Of a stretch of 64,000 nt of DNA, positions 8,524-17,001 are shown piece by piece; positions within the stretch are counted from its first letter, which is position 1, and the number at the start of each line of letters is the position of its first letter. The position numbers and the translations under genes were made by a program. Source of the DNA: Pseudomonadota bacterium (lineage in GTDB: Bacteria; Pseudomonadota; Gammaproteobacteria; Burkholderiales; Burkholderiaceae_C); assembly GCA_021816585.1 (NCBI GenBank), contig JAKAXL010000002.1, positions 1-64,000 on the forward strand. Direction: 5' to 3'. Below the pieces are notes generated by a model. The model made no database searches. It had not been told where the DNA came from and saw only the letters and a program-made list of their open reading frames with translations.

Positions 8524-9291
8524 TCAGGCCGTCATGCCGCCGTCCACCATCAGCAGGCTGCCGGTGACGAAGCTGCTTTGCTCGCTGGCCAGGTACAGCA
8601 CCGATCGCGCGACTTCCTCCGGGCGTGCATGGCGGCCCAGCGGGATGATCTGGTCGAAGAATTCGCCGGCGTCGCGCTGCATGACCTCGCTCAGGCTGGA
8701 CTCCACACGCTGCTGGAAGGCGTTGGCGACCGGCCCCGGGTGGAGGGTGTTGACGCGGATCGAGCGCGCCGCGGCCTCCTTCGCCACCGAGCGCATCAGC
8801 CCGACCTGCGCATGCTTGGCGGTGATGTAGGCATAGGCCCCGGGGTCGCCGCGCACCCCGACCACGCTGGACGTGATGATGACGCTGCCGCCGTCTCGCA
8901 TGCGCGCGATGCCGTGCTTGCAGCACAGGAAGGCGCCGCGCACGTGCACCGCGAGCACGCGGTCGAACTCCTGCTCGGGATAGTCCGCCAGCGCTGCGAT
9001 CGGCCCCACCGTGCCGGCGTTGCTGAAGATCACGTCGATCGCGCCGAAGCGCTGCATGGTGCGCTCGAACAGCTCGCGCACCTGGACGCTGTCGCAGACG
9101 TCGGTGACCTGGAAGTCGGCATGCTCGTCGCCGAGCTCGCGCGCCGCCTGCCGCAGCGCGTCGGCGTCGAGGTCGGCCAGCATCACGCGCGCGCCCTCGG
9201 CGACGAACAGCCTCGCGCTGGCCAGGCCGATGCTGCCGGCGCCTCCGGTGACCACGCAGACCTTGCCTGCGAGTTGAGCGCTGTGATTCAT
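8524..9291 (-). CDS. SDR-family NAD(P)-dependent dehydrogenase
   Basis: Classical short-chain dehydrogenase of 255 residues. It shows the cofactor loop TGGAGSIG at 15-22, an acidic residue after strand 2 (ADLDAD) that favours NAD, the NAG motif, catalytic Ser in ITSSVVG, the YxxxK pair in YITAK and the PG motif (HPGPVANAF). It ends with the usual LMVDGGMTA. It lies 56 bases downstream of the benzoylformate decarboxylase gene on the same strand, so the two probably form one transcript. It may oxidise an alcohol feeding that enzyme or reduce its aldehyde product; the substrate is unproven. Confidence 0.85.
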   Translation of the reverse strand: MNHSAQLAGKVCVVTGGAGSIGLASARLFVAEGARVMLADLDADALRQAARELGDEHADFQVTDVCDSVQVRELFERTMQRFGAIDVIFSNAGTVGPIAALADYPEQEFDRVLAVHVRGAFLCCKHGIARMRDGGSVIITSSVVGVRGDPGAYAYITAKHAQVGLMRSVAKEAAARSIRVNTLHPGPVANAFQQRVESSLSEVMQRDAGEFFDQIIPLGRHARPEEVARSVLYLASEQSSFVTGSLLMVDGGMTA

Positions 9292-9347
9292 CCTTGTCTC
9301 CTTGTTCCGGGCCGCCGTGTGCGTGGGTGCCGGCTCGGCTGCGGCCT

Positions 9348-10958
9348 TCAATCCACCTGCGCTTCCACCAGCAGCGGGCCGCTCGCGGCGCGCGCCTGCT
9401 GCAGCGCGGCGGCGAGTTGCTCGGCCGTCTGCACGCGCAGCGCGGCGACGCCGTGCCCCTCGGCCAGGCGCACGAAATCCAGGTCGGGCAGGGCGGTGCC
9501 GGCCGGCACCGCGCCGGGGGCGTAGCCGAACACCGGCGCGAAATCCTGCAGCGCCGCGTAGCGTCGGTTGTCGAGGATCAGGAAGGTGATCGGCAGCGCC
9601 AGCTGCGCCGCGGTGTACAGCGCCTGGATCGAGTACATCGCCGAGCCGTCGCCGATCAGCGCCATGACCCGCCCCGGCAGCCCGAGGCGGCGTCGCGCCA
9701 GCGCCACGCCGACCGCCGCCGGCAGCCCGAAGCCGAGGCCGCCGCTGGCCATCGTGTAGAAGCTGTCGGCGCCGGCCATCGGCAGGTGCTGTTGCAGCAG
9801 ACCGCGCGCGCCCGGCGCCTCCTCGACGAACACGTCGTCGGCGGCACGCAGGTCGTCGAGGGTCTGCAGCACGAAGGCCGTGCTCAGCGGCTTGCCGCCA
9901 CGCACGCGCGCCACGGGCTCGCGCTGCGCCGAGTCGCGGCGCGGCGCCCCCGCCGGGTGCAGCAGCAGCGCCTGCAGCGCCAGGTCGATGCTGCCGACCA
10001 TCGCGTTGCCGCCGGGGGTCCATGCAGCGGTGCCCGGGTCGTCGACGATCTGCCACAGCCCGGCGCCCGGCGGCAGGTGCGGGCCGCTGCCCTCGACGTG
10101 GTAGGTGAAGGCCGGCGCGCCCACCACCAGCACCAGGTCGTGCCCGGCCAGGCGCTCGACGATGCGCTCGCGCATCGCCGGCAGGAAGCCCGCGAACAGC
10201 GGATGGCGCTCCGGGAACACGCAGCGCGCGCTCATCGGCGCCGCGTGCACCGGCATGCCGTGGCGCTGCGCGAGCTCGACCAGCAGGTCCATCGCGCCGT
10301 CGCGGTCGACCCCGCTGCCGGCCACCACCACCGGGCTGCGCGCGGCGGCCAGCGCCTGCGCCAGTTCCTGCGCCAGCGCCGGCTCCGGCGCCAGCGCGCG
10401 GCTGACGCGGCGCGGCGCCAGCCAGTCGCAGCGGCGGTCCCAGTCGTCGGCGGGGATCGACACGAACACCGGGCCGCGCGGCGGCTGCATCGCCAGGTAG
10501 TAGGCGCGCGCCAGCGCGCGCGGCACGTCCTCGGCGCGCGCCGGTTCGCAGGCCCACTTCACGTAGGGCTGCGGCAGCTCGGTGGCGCGCGCCGAATGCA
10601 GGAAGGGGTCGAAGGGAAGAATCGAGCGCGACTGCTGCCCCGCGGTGATCAGCAGCGGGGTCTGGTTCTTGAAGGCGGTGAACACGCTGCCCATGGCGTG
10701 GCCGACTCCGACCGCCGAGTGCAGGTTGACCAGCGCCGCATTGCGCGTGACCTGCGCATAGCCGTCGGCCATCGCCACCACCGCCGACTCCTGCAGCCCC
10801 AGCACGTAGTTCCACTGCGCCGGGAAGTCGCGGAACAGCGGCAGCTCGGTGGAACCCGGGTTGCCGAACACGGTGTCGATTCCCAGTTCGCGCAGCAGGC
10901 GCAGCGCGACATCGCGCACGCTGGGGCGCGCGGCGCCGGGGGCGGGGATCTCTGGCAT
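9348..10958 (-). CDS. mdlC: Benzoylformate decarboxylase, thiamine diphosphate enzyme
   Basis: Protein of 536 residues that should convert benzoylformate (phenylglyoxylate) to benzaldehyde and CO2 as part of mandelate breakdown. It aligns well with Pseudomonas MdlC by eye. The MdlC-specific catalytic set is present: Ser36 in GNPGSTELP, cofactor Glu57 in LQESAVVAMADGYAQ, His80 in NLHSAVGVGHA and His287 in APAFTYH. The thiamine-binding segment is IGDGSAMYSIQALYTA. These histidines and the serine separate it from acetolactate synthase and glyoxylate carboligase. A LysR gene is divergent, and the SDR gene follows. No mandelate racemase or dehydrogenase is visible in the window. Confidence 0.85.
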   Translation of the reverse strand: MPEIPAPGAARPSVRDVALRLLRELGIDTVFGNPGSTELPLFRDFPAQWNYVLGLQESAVVAMADGYAQVTRNAALVNLHSAVGVGHAMGSVFTAFKNQTPLLITAGQQSRSILPFDPFLHSARATELPQPYVKWACEPARAEDVPRALARAYYLAMQPPRGPVFVSIPADDWDRRCDWLAPRRVSRALAPEPALAQELAQALAAARSPVVVAGSGVDRDGAMDLLVELAQRHGMPVHAAPMSARCVFPERHPLFAGFLPAMRERIVERLAGHDLVLVVGAPAFTYHVEGSGPHLPPGAGLWQIVDDPGTAAWTPGGNAMVGSIDLALQALLLHPAGAPRRDSAQREPVARVRGGKPLSTAFVLQTLDDLRAADDVFVEEAPGARGLLQQHLPMAGADSFYTMASGGLGFGLPAAVGVALARRRLGLPGRVMALIGDGSAMYSIQALYTAAQLALPITFLILDNRRYAALQDFAPVFGYAPGAVPAGTALPDLDFVRLAEGHGVAALRVQTAEQLAAALQQARAASGPLLVEAQVD

Positions 10959-11013
10959 CGGAAAGACTCCATGTCGCAGCGGGGACTCGACGCAGTCTGC
11001 GGCCTCCGGGACA

Positions 11014-11035
11014 ATTGATCAATAGCATCAAGCTA
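11014..11035. promoter_or_regulatory. LysR-type operator between mdlC and its divergent regulator
   Basis: The 91-base divergent gap holds the perfect palindrome ATTGATCAAT at 11014-11023. The LTTR-style box TAGC-N5-GCTA overlaps its last base at 11023-11035 and has the T-N11-A spacing. The position fits binding by the adjacent LysR protein to control both genes. Confidence 0.6.
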
Positions 11036-11050
11036 CTAAGGTTTATCCAC

Positions 11051-11956
11051 ATGACGAATACCGAGCGCCTCGACCTGAACCTGCTGCGGGTGTTCGACGC
11101 GGTCTACCGCGCGCGCAACATCAGCCGCGCGGCCGGCCTGCTGGGGCTGTCGCAACCGGCCACCAGCCAGGCGCTGACCCGCTTGCGGCTGGCGCTGCGC
11201 GACCACCTGTTCGAGCGGGCACCCGGCGGCGTGCGCCCGACCGAGCGCGCGCAGCGCCTGGCGCCCACGGTCGCCAGGGCGCTGGCGATGCTGGACGACG
11301 GCCTGGCGCAGCACCAGCGCTTCGACCCGCGCGAGTCGGCCGAGCCGCTGCGCCTGCACCTGACCGACATCGGCGAGGCGCGCTTCCTGCCGCGGCTGGC
11401 CGCGGCGCTGCATCGCGAGGCGCCGGCGATGCAGATCCAGTCCAGCCCCTGGCCGCAGTCCGGGATCGCGGCGGCGCTGGACTCGGGCGAGCTGCATTTC
11501 GCGATCGGCTATCTGCCGGCGGTGACGGGCACGCAGCAGCTGCGCCTGCTCGAGGACCGCTACGCGCTGGTGCTGCGCGCCGGCCACCCGCGGCTGGCCG
11601 GGCGCGGCGACGCCGCGCTGTCGCCCGAGGCGCTGCGCAGCATGGACTTCGTGGTCGTGCGCTCGCATTCGCAGACCCAGCGCATGCTGCAGGTGCTGCG
11701 TCTGGAGCAGCGCATCCGCATGCTGACCAGCAGCTTCCTGGCGCTGCCCGGAATCGTCCGCGCCACCGACCTGGGGGTGCTGATGCCGCGTCAGGTGGCC
11801 GAGGCCTTCGAGCCGCGGCGCAGCTTTCGCATCGTCGACCTGGGCATGCCGATGGGCGAGTTCCACGTCAGCCTGCACTGGAGCCGGCGTCATGAGCAGC
11901 TGCCGATGCTGCGCTGGGCGCGCGAGCTGATCCGCCGCAGCTTCGGCGAGGAGTAG
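11051..11956 (+). CDS. LysR-family regulator, probable mdlC regulator
   Basis: Regulator of 301 residues. The N-terminal winged helix (about 8-65, LNLLRVFDAVYRARNISRAAGLLGLSQPATSQALTRLR) is of the NahR/NodD-like LTTR branch that begins DLNLL. The C-terminal effector domain of the periplasmic-binding type follows. It is divergent from the benzoylformate decarboxylase gene, with candidate operators between them, so it probably controls that operon in response to an aromatic 2-oxo or hydroxy acid. ATG 11051 is preferred over ATT/ATG-like starts from 11015 because LTTRs of this branch begin a few residues before DLNLL. Confidence 0.85.
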   Translation: MTNTERLDLNLLRVFDAVYRARNISRAAGLLGLSQPATSQALTRLRLALRDHLFERAPGGVRPTERAQRLAPTVARALAMLDDGLAQHQRFDPRESAEPLRLHLTDIGEARFLPRLAAALHREAPAMQIQSSPWPQSGIAAALDSGELHFAIGYLPAVTGTQQLRLLEDRYALVLRAGHPRLAGRGDAALSPEALRSMDFVVVRSHSQTQRMLQVLRLEQRIRMLTSSFLALPGIVRATDLGVLMPRQVAEAFEPRRSFRIVDLGMPMGEFHVSLHWSRRHEQLPMLRWARELIRRSFGEE

Positions 11957-11987
11957 CGCGGCGTCGAGCTGCCGCGGGGCCGGGGCT

Positions 11988-14369
11988 TCAGGCCAGTGCG
12001 AAGCGCCGGAACACCAGCAGCTTGGCCTGGTCGAGCAGCAGCGCGAACACCAGCACCAGTCCGATCAGCGTGCCCACCAGCGCCGGCGGCACGGCGGCCA
12101 TGAGGATGCCGCCGAGCGCGAGCCCGCACACCACGAGCACGTCGGCGGTACTCGCCGCGGCCATCGCCAGGCCCGGCGCGAAGGAGCCGATGCGGTGGTC
12201 GTCGCGCAGCACGTACACGTTGGCCTGCGTGGTCAGCACCAGCAGCAGGAACACCATGGTCTGCATCTGCGCCGGGTCCAGCGCGAAGCGCTGCCGGGTC
12301 CAGAAGTACACGCCCAGCGAGAAGGTCAGCGACAGCGCGCCCAGCACCGCGGCCGCGCCCAGCAGCTGCGCGACCCGCCAGCGCTGCGGCCGCGCCGCCG
12401 GGCGCACGCGGTCCACCGCGATGCTCATGGTGACGAAGTCGTTGGCGAACAGCAGCAGCACGATCAGCCGCGCCGAGATCACGAAGCCGCCGGTCAGCCA
12501 CAGACCGACGGTGAGGAACACGACGATCTCGAGGGTCTTGACGATCTTGTTCAGCACGTAGGTCAGCATGCGCCGGTGCACCTCGCGCCCGGTGCCGACC
12601 ACGCTCAGCACGCCGCCCAGTCCGGGGTCGGTCAGCACCACGCCGGCCGCCGCCTTGGCCACGTCGGTGGCGCTGGCCACCGCGATGCCGAGTTCCGCCT
12701 GGCGCAGCGCGGGGGCGTCGTTGACGCCGTCGCCGGTCATTCCCGTGACATGCCCGGCCTGCTGCAGGGCCCGCACGATGGCGTGCTTGTCCTGCGGCAG
12801 CACGCGCGCGTAGATGTCGCAGTCCTCGGGATGCCGCAGTCCCGCCGCGTCGGGCGTGCACACCCGCGAGCCCAGGCCGAGGCGCGCGCCGATGGCGCGC
12901 GCGGTCTCCAGCGCGTCTCCGGTGGCCATGCCCACGCGCACGCCCAGCGCGCGCAGCCTGGCGATCAGCTCGGCCGCGTCGTCGCGCGGCGGGTCGGCCA
13001 GCCCGACCATGCCGAGCAGGCGCAGCGCGCCGTCCGCGCCCGCCGCCACCGCGAGCACGCGGGCGCCGTCGGCCGCGAGTTCGCGCTCGGCCTGCAGCGC
13101 GGCATCGTGCAGCGCCGGCGGCGCCGCGCAGCGCTGCAGCACGGCGCCGCTGGCGCCCTTCAACGCATGCCAGGCCGCGCCGTCGATCTGGTACACCCCT
13201 TCGCTGAGCCGGGTCGCCGGATCGAAGGGCTGGAACGCCGTGCGTCGCGGCGCTTGCGCCGACGCGTCGCGGGCGCGCCACGCGCTCAGGATGGCCAGGT
13301 CCAGCGGATCCTGCGAGGCGTCGTCGCTGGCCAGCGCGGCGGCGCGCAGCAGCGCGGCCTCGTCGGCGTCGCCCAGCGGGCGCAGGCCCGACAGGCTCAG
13401 CGCGTTGCGCGTGAGCGTGCCGGTCTTGTCCGACAGCAGCGTGTCCATCGCCGCGGCTTCCTCGACGGCCGGCAGGTGCGTCACCAGCACGCCCTGGTGC
13501 GCCAGCCGCAGCCCGGCCACCGCGGTGGCCAGCGTGTAGGTGGCCGGCAGCGCCACCGGAACCGAGGCCACCAGCAGCAGCAGCGCGAACACCGCGGTGT
13601 CGGCCGGTGCCAGCCGGTGCGTGGCGGCATAGCCGAGGACCAGCAGCACGAGCAGCAGGTCGAAGGCCACCAGGCGCTTGACGATGGACAGGATGGTGCG
13701 CTGCATGTGGCTGGGGGCATTGGCGCTGCGCACCAGCTCGGCGGTGCGGCCGAAGTAGGTGCGCGCCCCGGTGGCGCCGACCTCGCCGCTGGCTTCGCCC
13801 TGGCGCACGATGGAGCCGGTGTAGGCCGGCCTGCCGGGGCCGGCGTCGACCGCCAGCGATTCGCCGGTCAGCGCCGACTGGTCGAGCGCGACCGTGCCGT
13901 CGAACAAGCTCAGGTCGGCGGGCACGAGGTCGCCGGCACGCAGGTGCACGATGTCGCCCGGCACCAGGCGGTCCGCGGGCAGGCGCGACCAGCGCCCGTC
14001 GCGCAGCACCCGCGCGTTGACCTGGAGCTGGCGGCGCAGCAGCGCCAGCGCGTCCTGCGCGCGCCGCTCCTGCACGTAGGCCACCACCGCGTTGAAGCCG
14101 AGCAGGAACCCGATGACCAGCGCCTCCTGCGTGCGGTGCAGCAGCAGCTGCAGCACGATCACCGCCTCCAGCATCCACGGCACCGGGCCCCACAGCTTGC
14201 CCAGCAGCTGCAGCCACCACGGTACCGGCCGCGTCTCGATGGCGTTGGCGCCGAAGCGCTGCAGGCGTTGCTGCGCCTCGGCCGAGGACAGGCCGGTGTC
14301 GCGGTCGGTGGGCGCCGGCGGCGGACCGGACGGCGCGGGCTCCTGGGTGGATGGCTGCTTCGAAGGCAT
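11988..14369 (-). CDS. P-type proton ATPase (P3A), first copy
   Basis: Integral membrane cation pump of 793 residues. In order: the N-terminal cation ATPase domain (LSSAEAQQRLQRFGANAI), M1-M2, the actuator domain with TGES at 168-171, the phosphorylation site Asp314 in LLSDKTGTLTRN, the nucleotide-binding domain, the hinge TGDGVNDAPAL and a C-terminal membrane block. The M6 segment LFANDFVTMSIAVDR has the Asp that carries the proton in plant and fungal plasma-membrane H+-ATPases. It should pump protons out at the cost of ATP. The start at 14369 gives a soluble Pro-rich head. A second, clearly related copy lies at 60300-62846. Confidence 0.85.
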   Translation of the reverse strand: MPSKQPSTQEPAPSGPPPAPTDRDTGLSSAEAQQRLQRFGANAIETRPVPWWLQLLGKLWGPVPWMLEAVIVLQLLLHRTQEALVIGFLLGFNAVVAYVQERRAQDALALLRRQLQVNARVLRDGRWSRLPADRLVPGDIVHLRAGDLVPADLSLFDGTVALDQSALTGESLAVDAGPGRPAYTGSIVRQGEASGEVGATGARTYFGRTAELVRSANAPSHMQRTILSIVKRLVAFDLLLVLLVLGYAATHRLAPADTAVFALLLLVASVPVALPATYTLATAVAGLRLAHQGVLVTHLPAVEEAAAMDTLLSDKTGTLTRNALSLSGLRPLGDADEAALLRAAALASDDASQDPLDLAILSAWRARDASAQAPRRTAFQPFDPATRLSEGVYQIDGAAWHALKGASGAVLQRCAAPPALHDAALQAERELAADGARVLAVAAGADGALRLLGMVGLADPPRDDAAELIARLRALGVRVGMATGDALETARAIGARLGLGSRVCTPDAAGLRHPEDCDIYARVLPQDKHAIVRALQQAGHVTGMTGDGVNDAPALRQAELGIAVASATDVAKAAAGVVLTDPGLGGVLSVVGTGREVHRRMLTYVLNKIVKTLEIVVFLTVGLWLTGGFVISARLIVLLLFANDFVTMSIAVDRVRPAARPQRWRVAQLLGAAAVLGALSLTFSLGVYFWTRQRFALDPAQMQTMVFLLLVLTTQANVYVLRDDHRIGSFAPGLAMAAASTADVLVVCGLALGGILMAAVPPALVGTLIGLVLVFALLLDQAKLLVFRRFALA

Positions 14370-14518
14370 CGCCGGGCTTCGACGGTGGAGGGGGTACAGC
14401 GGCTGCGCACATTGTTCCACGGCTCCTGGGGTATCCGGTTCGCGCGCCGCAGGCGCTACGCTTTCGGCACGCGGCGGCTTCGACGTTGCGCCGCGATTTC
14501 CCGCAGGAGCCCGTCCGC

Positions 14519-15307
14519 ATGCACGCCAACCCCGTCAAGATCGCGCTGGCCGAGCGCCGCCCCGGCATCGGCTGCTGGCTGACCCTGGGCAGCCCGGCCA
14601 ACGCCGAGCTGCTCGCCCATTGCGGATTCGACTGGCTGCTCATCGACCAGGAACACGGCCCCGCCGGCACCGGGACGCTGTTGCAGCAGCTGCGCGCGAT
14701 CGACGCCGCGCGCGCGCACGGCGCCACGCCGGGCGTGGTCGTGCGCCTGCCCGCGCACGACCCGGCGCTGGTCAAGCAGGCCATGGACAGCGGTGTCGCC
14801 AGCCTGATGTTCCCGGCCGTCGAGAGCGCCGAGCAGGCACGGCGCCTGGCAGGCGCGATGCGCTACCCGCTCGGCGACAACGGCGGCTCGCGCGGCATCG
14901 CCGGCATCGTGCGCGCGGCGCGCTACGGGCTGGACCCGGACTACATCGCAGGCGCCAACGCGCAGGCCTGCACCATCGTGCAGATCGAGACTCCGAAGGG
15001 TGTCGAGCAGGCGCGCGCGATCGCCCGTGTCGACGGCGTCGACTGCCTGTTCGTCGGCCCGGCCGACCTGAGCTTCGGGCTCGGCCACCCCGGTGATCTG
15101 GAGCATCCGCGGGTGCGCGCGGCGCTCGACGAGGTGCTGGCGGCGGCCGCCGAGGCCGGCAAGGCCTGCGGCATGTTCGCGCTCAGCGCCGCCGAGGCCG
15201 CGCGGTTCCGGGAGGCGGGCTTCCACATGATTTCGCTGCACTCCGACGCCGCGTGGCTGGCGCGCGGCGCGCGCGCCGCGCTGGCCGAGTACCGCGGCGG
15301 GGCCTGA
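14519..15307 (+). CDS. HpcH/HpaI-family aldolase
   Basis: Class II pyruvate-type aldolase of 262 residues. Family motifs are GCWLTLGSPANAELLAHCGFDWLLIDQEHGP with catalytic His, the arginine in VVVRLP, metal ligands in IVQIET (Glu) and FVGPADLSFGLG (Asp), and the conserved GDNGGSRG loop. Members cleave 4-hydroxy-2-oxo acids to pyruvate and an aldehyde, for example 2,4-dihydroxyhept-2-enedioate or 2-dehydro-3-deoxyglucarate. Which substrate applies is unclear. The start is set by GCAGGAG 8-10 bases upstream. The gene is divergent from the ATPase gene and convergent with a LysR gene. Confidence 0.85.
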   Translation: MHANPVKIALAERRPGIGCWLTLGSPANAELLAHCGFDWLLIDQEHGPAGTGTLLQQLRAIDAARAHGATPGVVVRLPAHDPALVKQAMDSGVASLMFPAVESAEQARRLAGAMRYPLGDNGGSRGIAGIVRAARYGLDPDYIAGANAQACTIVQIETPKGVEQARAIARVDGVDCLFVGPADLSFGLGHPGDLEHPRVRAALDEVLAAAAEAGKACGMFALSAAEAARFREAGFHMISLHSDAAWLARGARAALAEYRGGA

Positions 15308-15322
15308 GCCCGCCGCGGTCGA

Positions 15323-16219
15323 TCACTCGGGCCGCCGCAGTTCGCGCTTCATCGCGTCGACGAATACGCGCACCCGCGACGGCAGCAGCCTCGCGCTGGG
15401 GTAGCTCAGGTGCACCGGCCACGGCGGCACCTCGAAGTCCTGCAGCACCACGCGCAGGTTTCCCGCGGCGATCAGGCCTGCCGCCTGGTACGACAGCACG
15501 CGCGCGAAGCCCAGGCCTTCGCTGCAGGCCTGCAGCACCGGCGCCGCCAGGTTGCACTGCAGCGCGCCTTGCACCGGGATGCGGATCTCGCGACCCTGGT
15601 CGACGAAGCGCCAGCTGCCGGACTCGGCGTTGTCGAAGCGCAGGCAGGGCAGACGGGACAGCTCCTGCGGATGCCGCGGCGTGCCGAGGCGGCGCAGCAA
15701 CTGCGGACTGGCCACCACGACGCGCCGGATGGCGCCGACACGCTGCGCGACCAGGCTGGAGTCCTGCAGCGGGCCGATGCGGATTCCCACGTCCAGTCCT
15801 TCCTCGACCAGGTTGACCACGCGGTCGAGCAGCAGCAGGCGCACCTGCATGCGCGGGTGGCGCCGCAGGAAGCGGATCACGGCGGGGGCCACGTGGTACT
15901 GCCCGTACAGCACCGGCGCCGTCACGCTGACCGATCCGGCGGGCTCGGCGCCCCCGGAGCCCCCGGCGCCGACCACGCGGTCGGCCTCGTCGAGTTCGCC
16001 GACGATGCCGCGTGCCCGCTGCAGGTACTGGCGCCCCTCGTCGGTCAGCGACAGGCGGCGTGTCGTGCGGTTGAGCAGGCGCACGCCCAGTTCGGCCTCG
16101 AGCGCGGCCAGCGTGCGCACGGTGGCCGGCAGCGACGAGCCGAGGGCGCCGGCCGCCGCGGTCAGGCTGCCGTGGTCGACGATGGCGATGAAGGTGCGCA
16201 GGGCGCGCAGCTTGTCCAT
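15323..16219 (-). CDS. LysR-family regulator divergent from a GST
   Basis: LTTR of 298 residues in the CrgA/DmlR branch: MDKLRALRTFIAIVDHGSLTAAAGALGSSLPATVRTLAALE, then a substrate-binding domain with RIGPLQDSSLVAQRVG. The frame is open further upstream; 16219 was chosen because this branch starts almost exactly at this Met. No good ribosome site is visible, and Met at 16264 is an alternative. It is divergent from the GST gene and an LTTR box lies between them, so control of the GST and of itself is likely. Confidence 0.8.
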   Translation of the reverse strand: MDKLRALRTFIAIVDHGSLTAAAGALGSSLPATVRTLAALEAELGVRLLNRTTRRLSLTDEGRQYLQRARGIVGELDEADRVVGAGGSGGAEPAGSVSVTAPVLYGQYHVAPAVIRFLRRHPRMQVRLLLLDRVVNLVEEGLDVGIRIGPLQDSSLVAQRVGAIRRVVVASPQLLRRLGTPRHPQELSRLPCLRFDNAESGSWRFVDQGREIRIPVQGALQCNLAAPVLQACSEGLGFARVLSYQAAGLIAAGNLRVVLQDFEVPPWPVHLSYPSARLLPSRVRVFVDAMKRELRRPE

Positions 16220-16302
16220 GGAGGAGGAGGAAGGTTCCAGGCGAGGGCGGGCTCCATGATTCATGCGGAAATCGGAGTAGTCAAATACGGTTCGCAATCT
16301 TT

Positions 16303-16321
16303 ATGTTCACCGGGAGAACAT
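16303..16321. promoter_or_regulatory. LysR-type box upstream of the GST gene
   Basis: ATGTTC-N7-GAACAT is a perfect inverted repeat in the divergent gap. Its core TTC-N7-GAA has the T-N11-A spacing typical of LTTR sites. It ends 40 bases before the GST start. Confidence 0.55.
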
Positions 16322-16361
16322 CCACAATCCGTCTGCACAGACCTTGCCAGGAGAACCGACG

Positions 16362-16985
16362 ATGCAACCCGCGCGCCCGATCGTGCTGTACCGCCACCCG
16401 CTGTCCGGACATTGCCACCGCGTGGAGCTGCTGCTGCGCATGCTCGATCTGCCGTATCGCACCCGCGACGTCGACCTGCAGGCGCGCGAGCAGCGCGCGC
16501 CGGACTTTCTCGCCCTCAATCCCTTCGGTCAGGTCCCGGTGATCGACGACGACGGCGCGGTGATCGCCGATTCCAACGCGATCCTGGTGCATCTGGCGCT
16601 GCGCTATGCGCCGCCGTCCTGGCTGCCGCGCGACGCGGACGGCGCCGCGCGGGTGCAGCGCTGGCTGTCGGTGGCCGCCGGGCCGCTGGCCTGCGGGCCG
16701 GCGCGTGCGCGCGCCATCCGGCTGTTCCGCCGCGCCACCGATCCGACGCAGGCGCGGGCCACGGCGCACGCGCTGTTCTCGACCATGGAGGACATGCTGC
16801 AGCCGCAGGGATTCCTGGCCGGCAGCGAGCCGACCATCGCCGACCTGGCGATGTACAGCTACACGGCGCATGCACCGGAGGGCGGAGTCGAGCTGGAGGG
16901 CTACCCGCGCATTCGCGCGTGGCTGGCGCGGGTGCAGGCGCTGCCCGGCTTCAGGCCGATGCCGGCGGCCGCGGACGCGGCCTGA
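16362..16985 (+). CDS. Glutathione S-transferase family protein
   Basis: Cytosolic protein of 207 residues with an N-terminal thioredoxin-like GST domain (about 5-80: IVLYRHPLSGHCHRVELLLRM, the cis-Pro loop FGQVPVIDDDG and glutathione-binding ADSNAILVHLA) and an all-helical C-terminal domain (IADLAMYSYTAHAPEGGVELE). Ser in HPLSGHCH is the likely thiol-activating residue. It would conjugate or reduce electrophiles with glutathione; the substrate is unknown. CCAGGAG lies about 8 bases before ATG 16362. The LysR gene upstream is divergent and the flavin-type gene follows 16 bases later. Confidence 0.85.
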   Translation: MQPARPIVLYRHPLSGHCHRVELLLRMLDLPYRTRDVDLQAREQRAPDFLALNPFGQVPVIDDDGAVIADSNAILVHLALRYAPPSWLPRDADGAARVQRWLSVAAGPLACGPARARAIRLFRRATDPTQARATAHALFSTMEDMLQPQGFLAGSEPTIADLAMYSYTAHAPEGGVELEGYPRIRAWLARVQALPGFRPMPAAADAA

Positions 16986-17001
16986 CGCGGGCAGCGCAGG
17001 C

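Noticed and set aside
9348-10958. Acetolactate synthase
   Set aside because: The catalytic Ser36, His80 and His287 set and the NPGS and NLHSA motifs belong to benzoylformate decarboxylase; no IlvN-like small subunit is adjacent.
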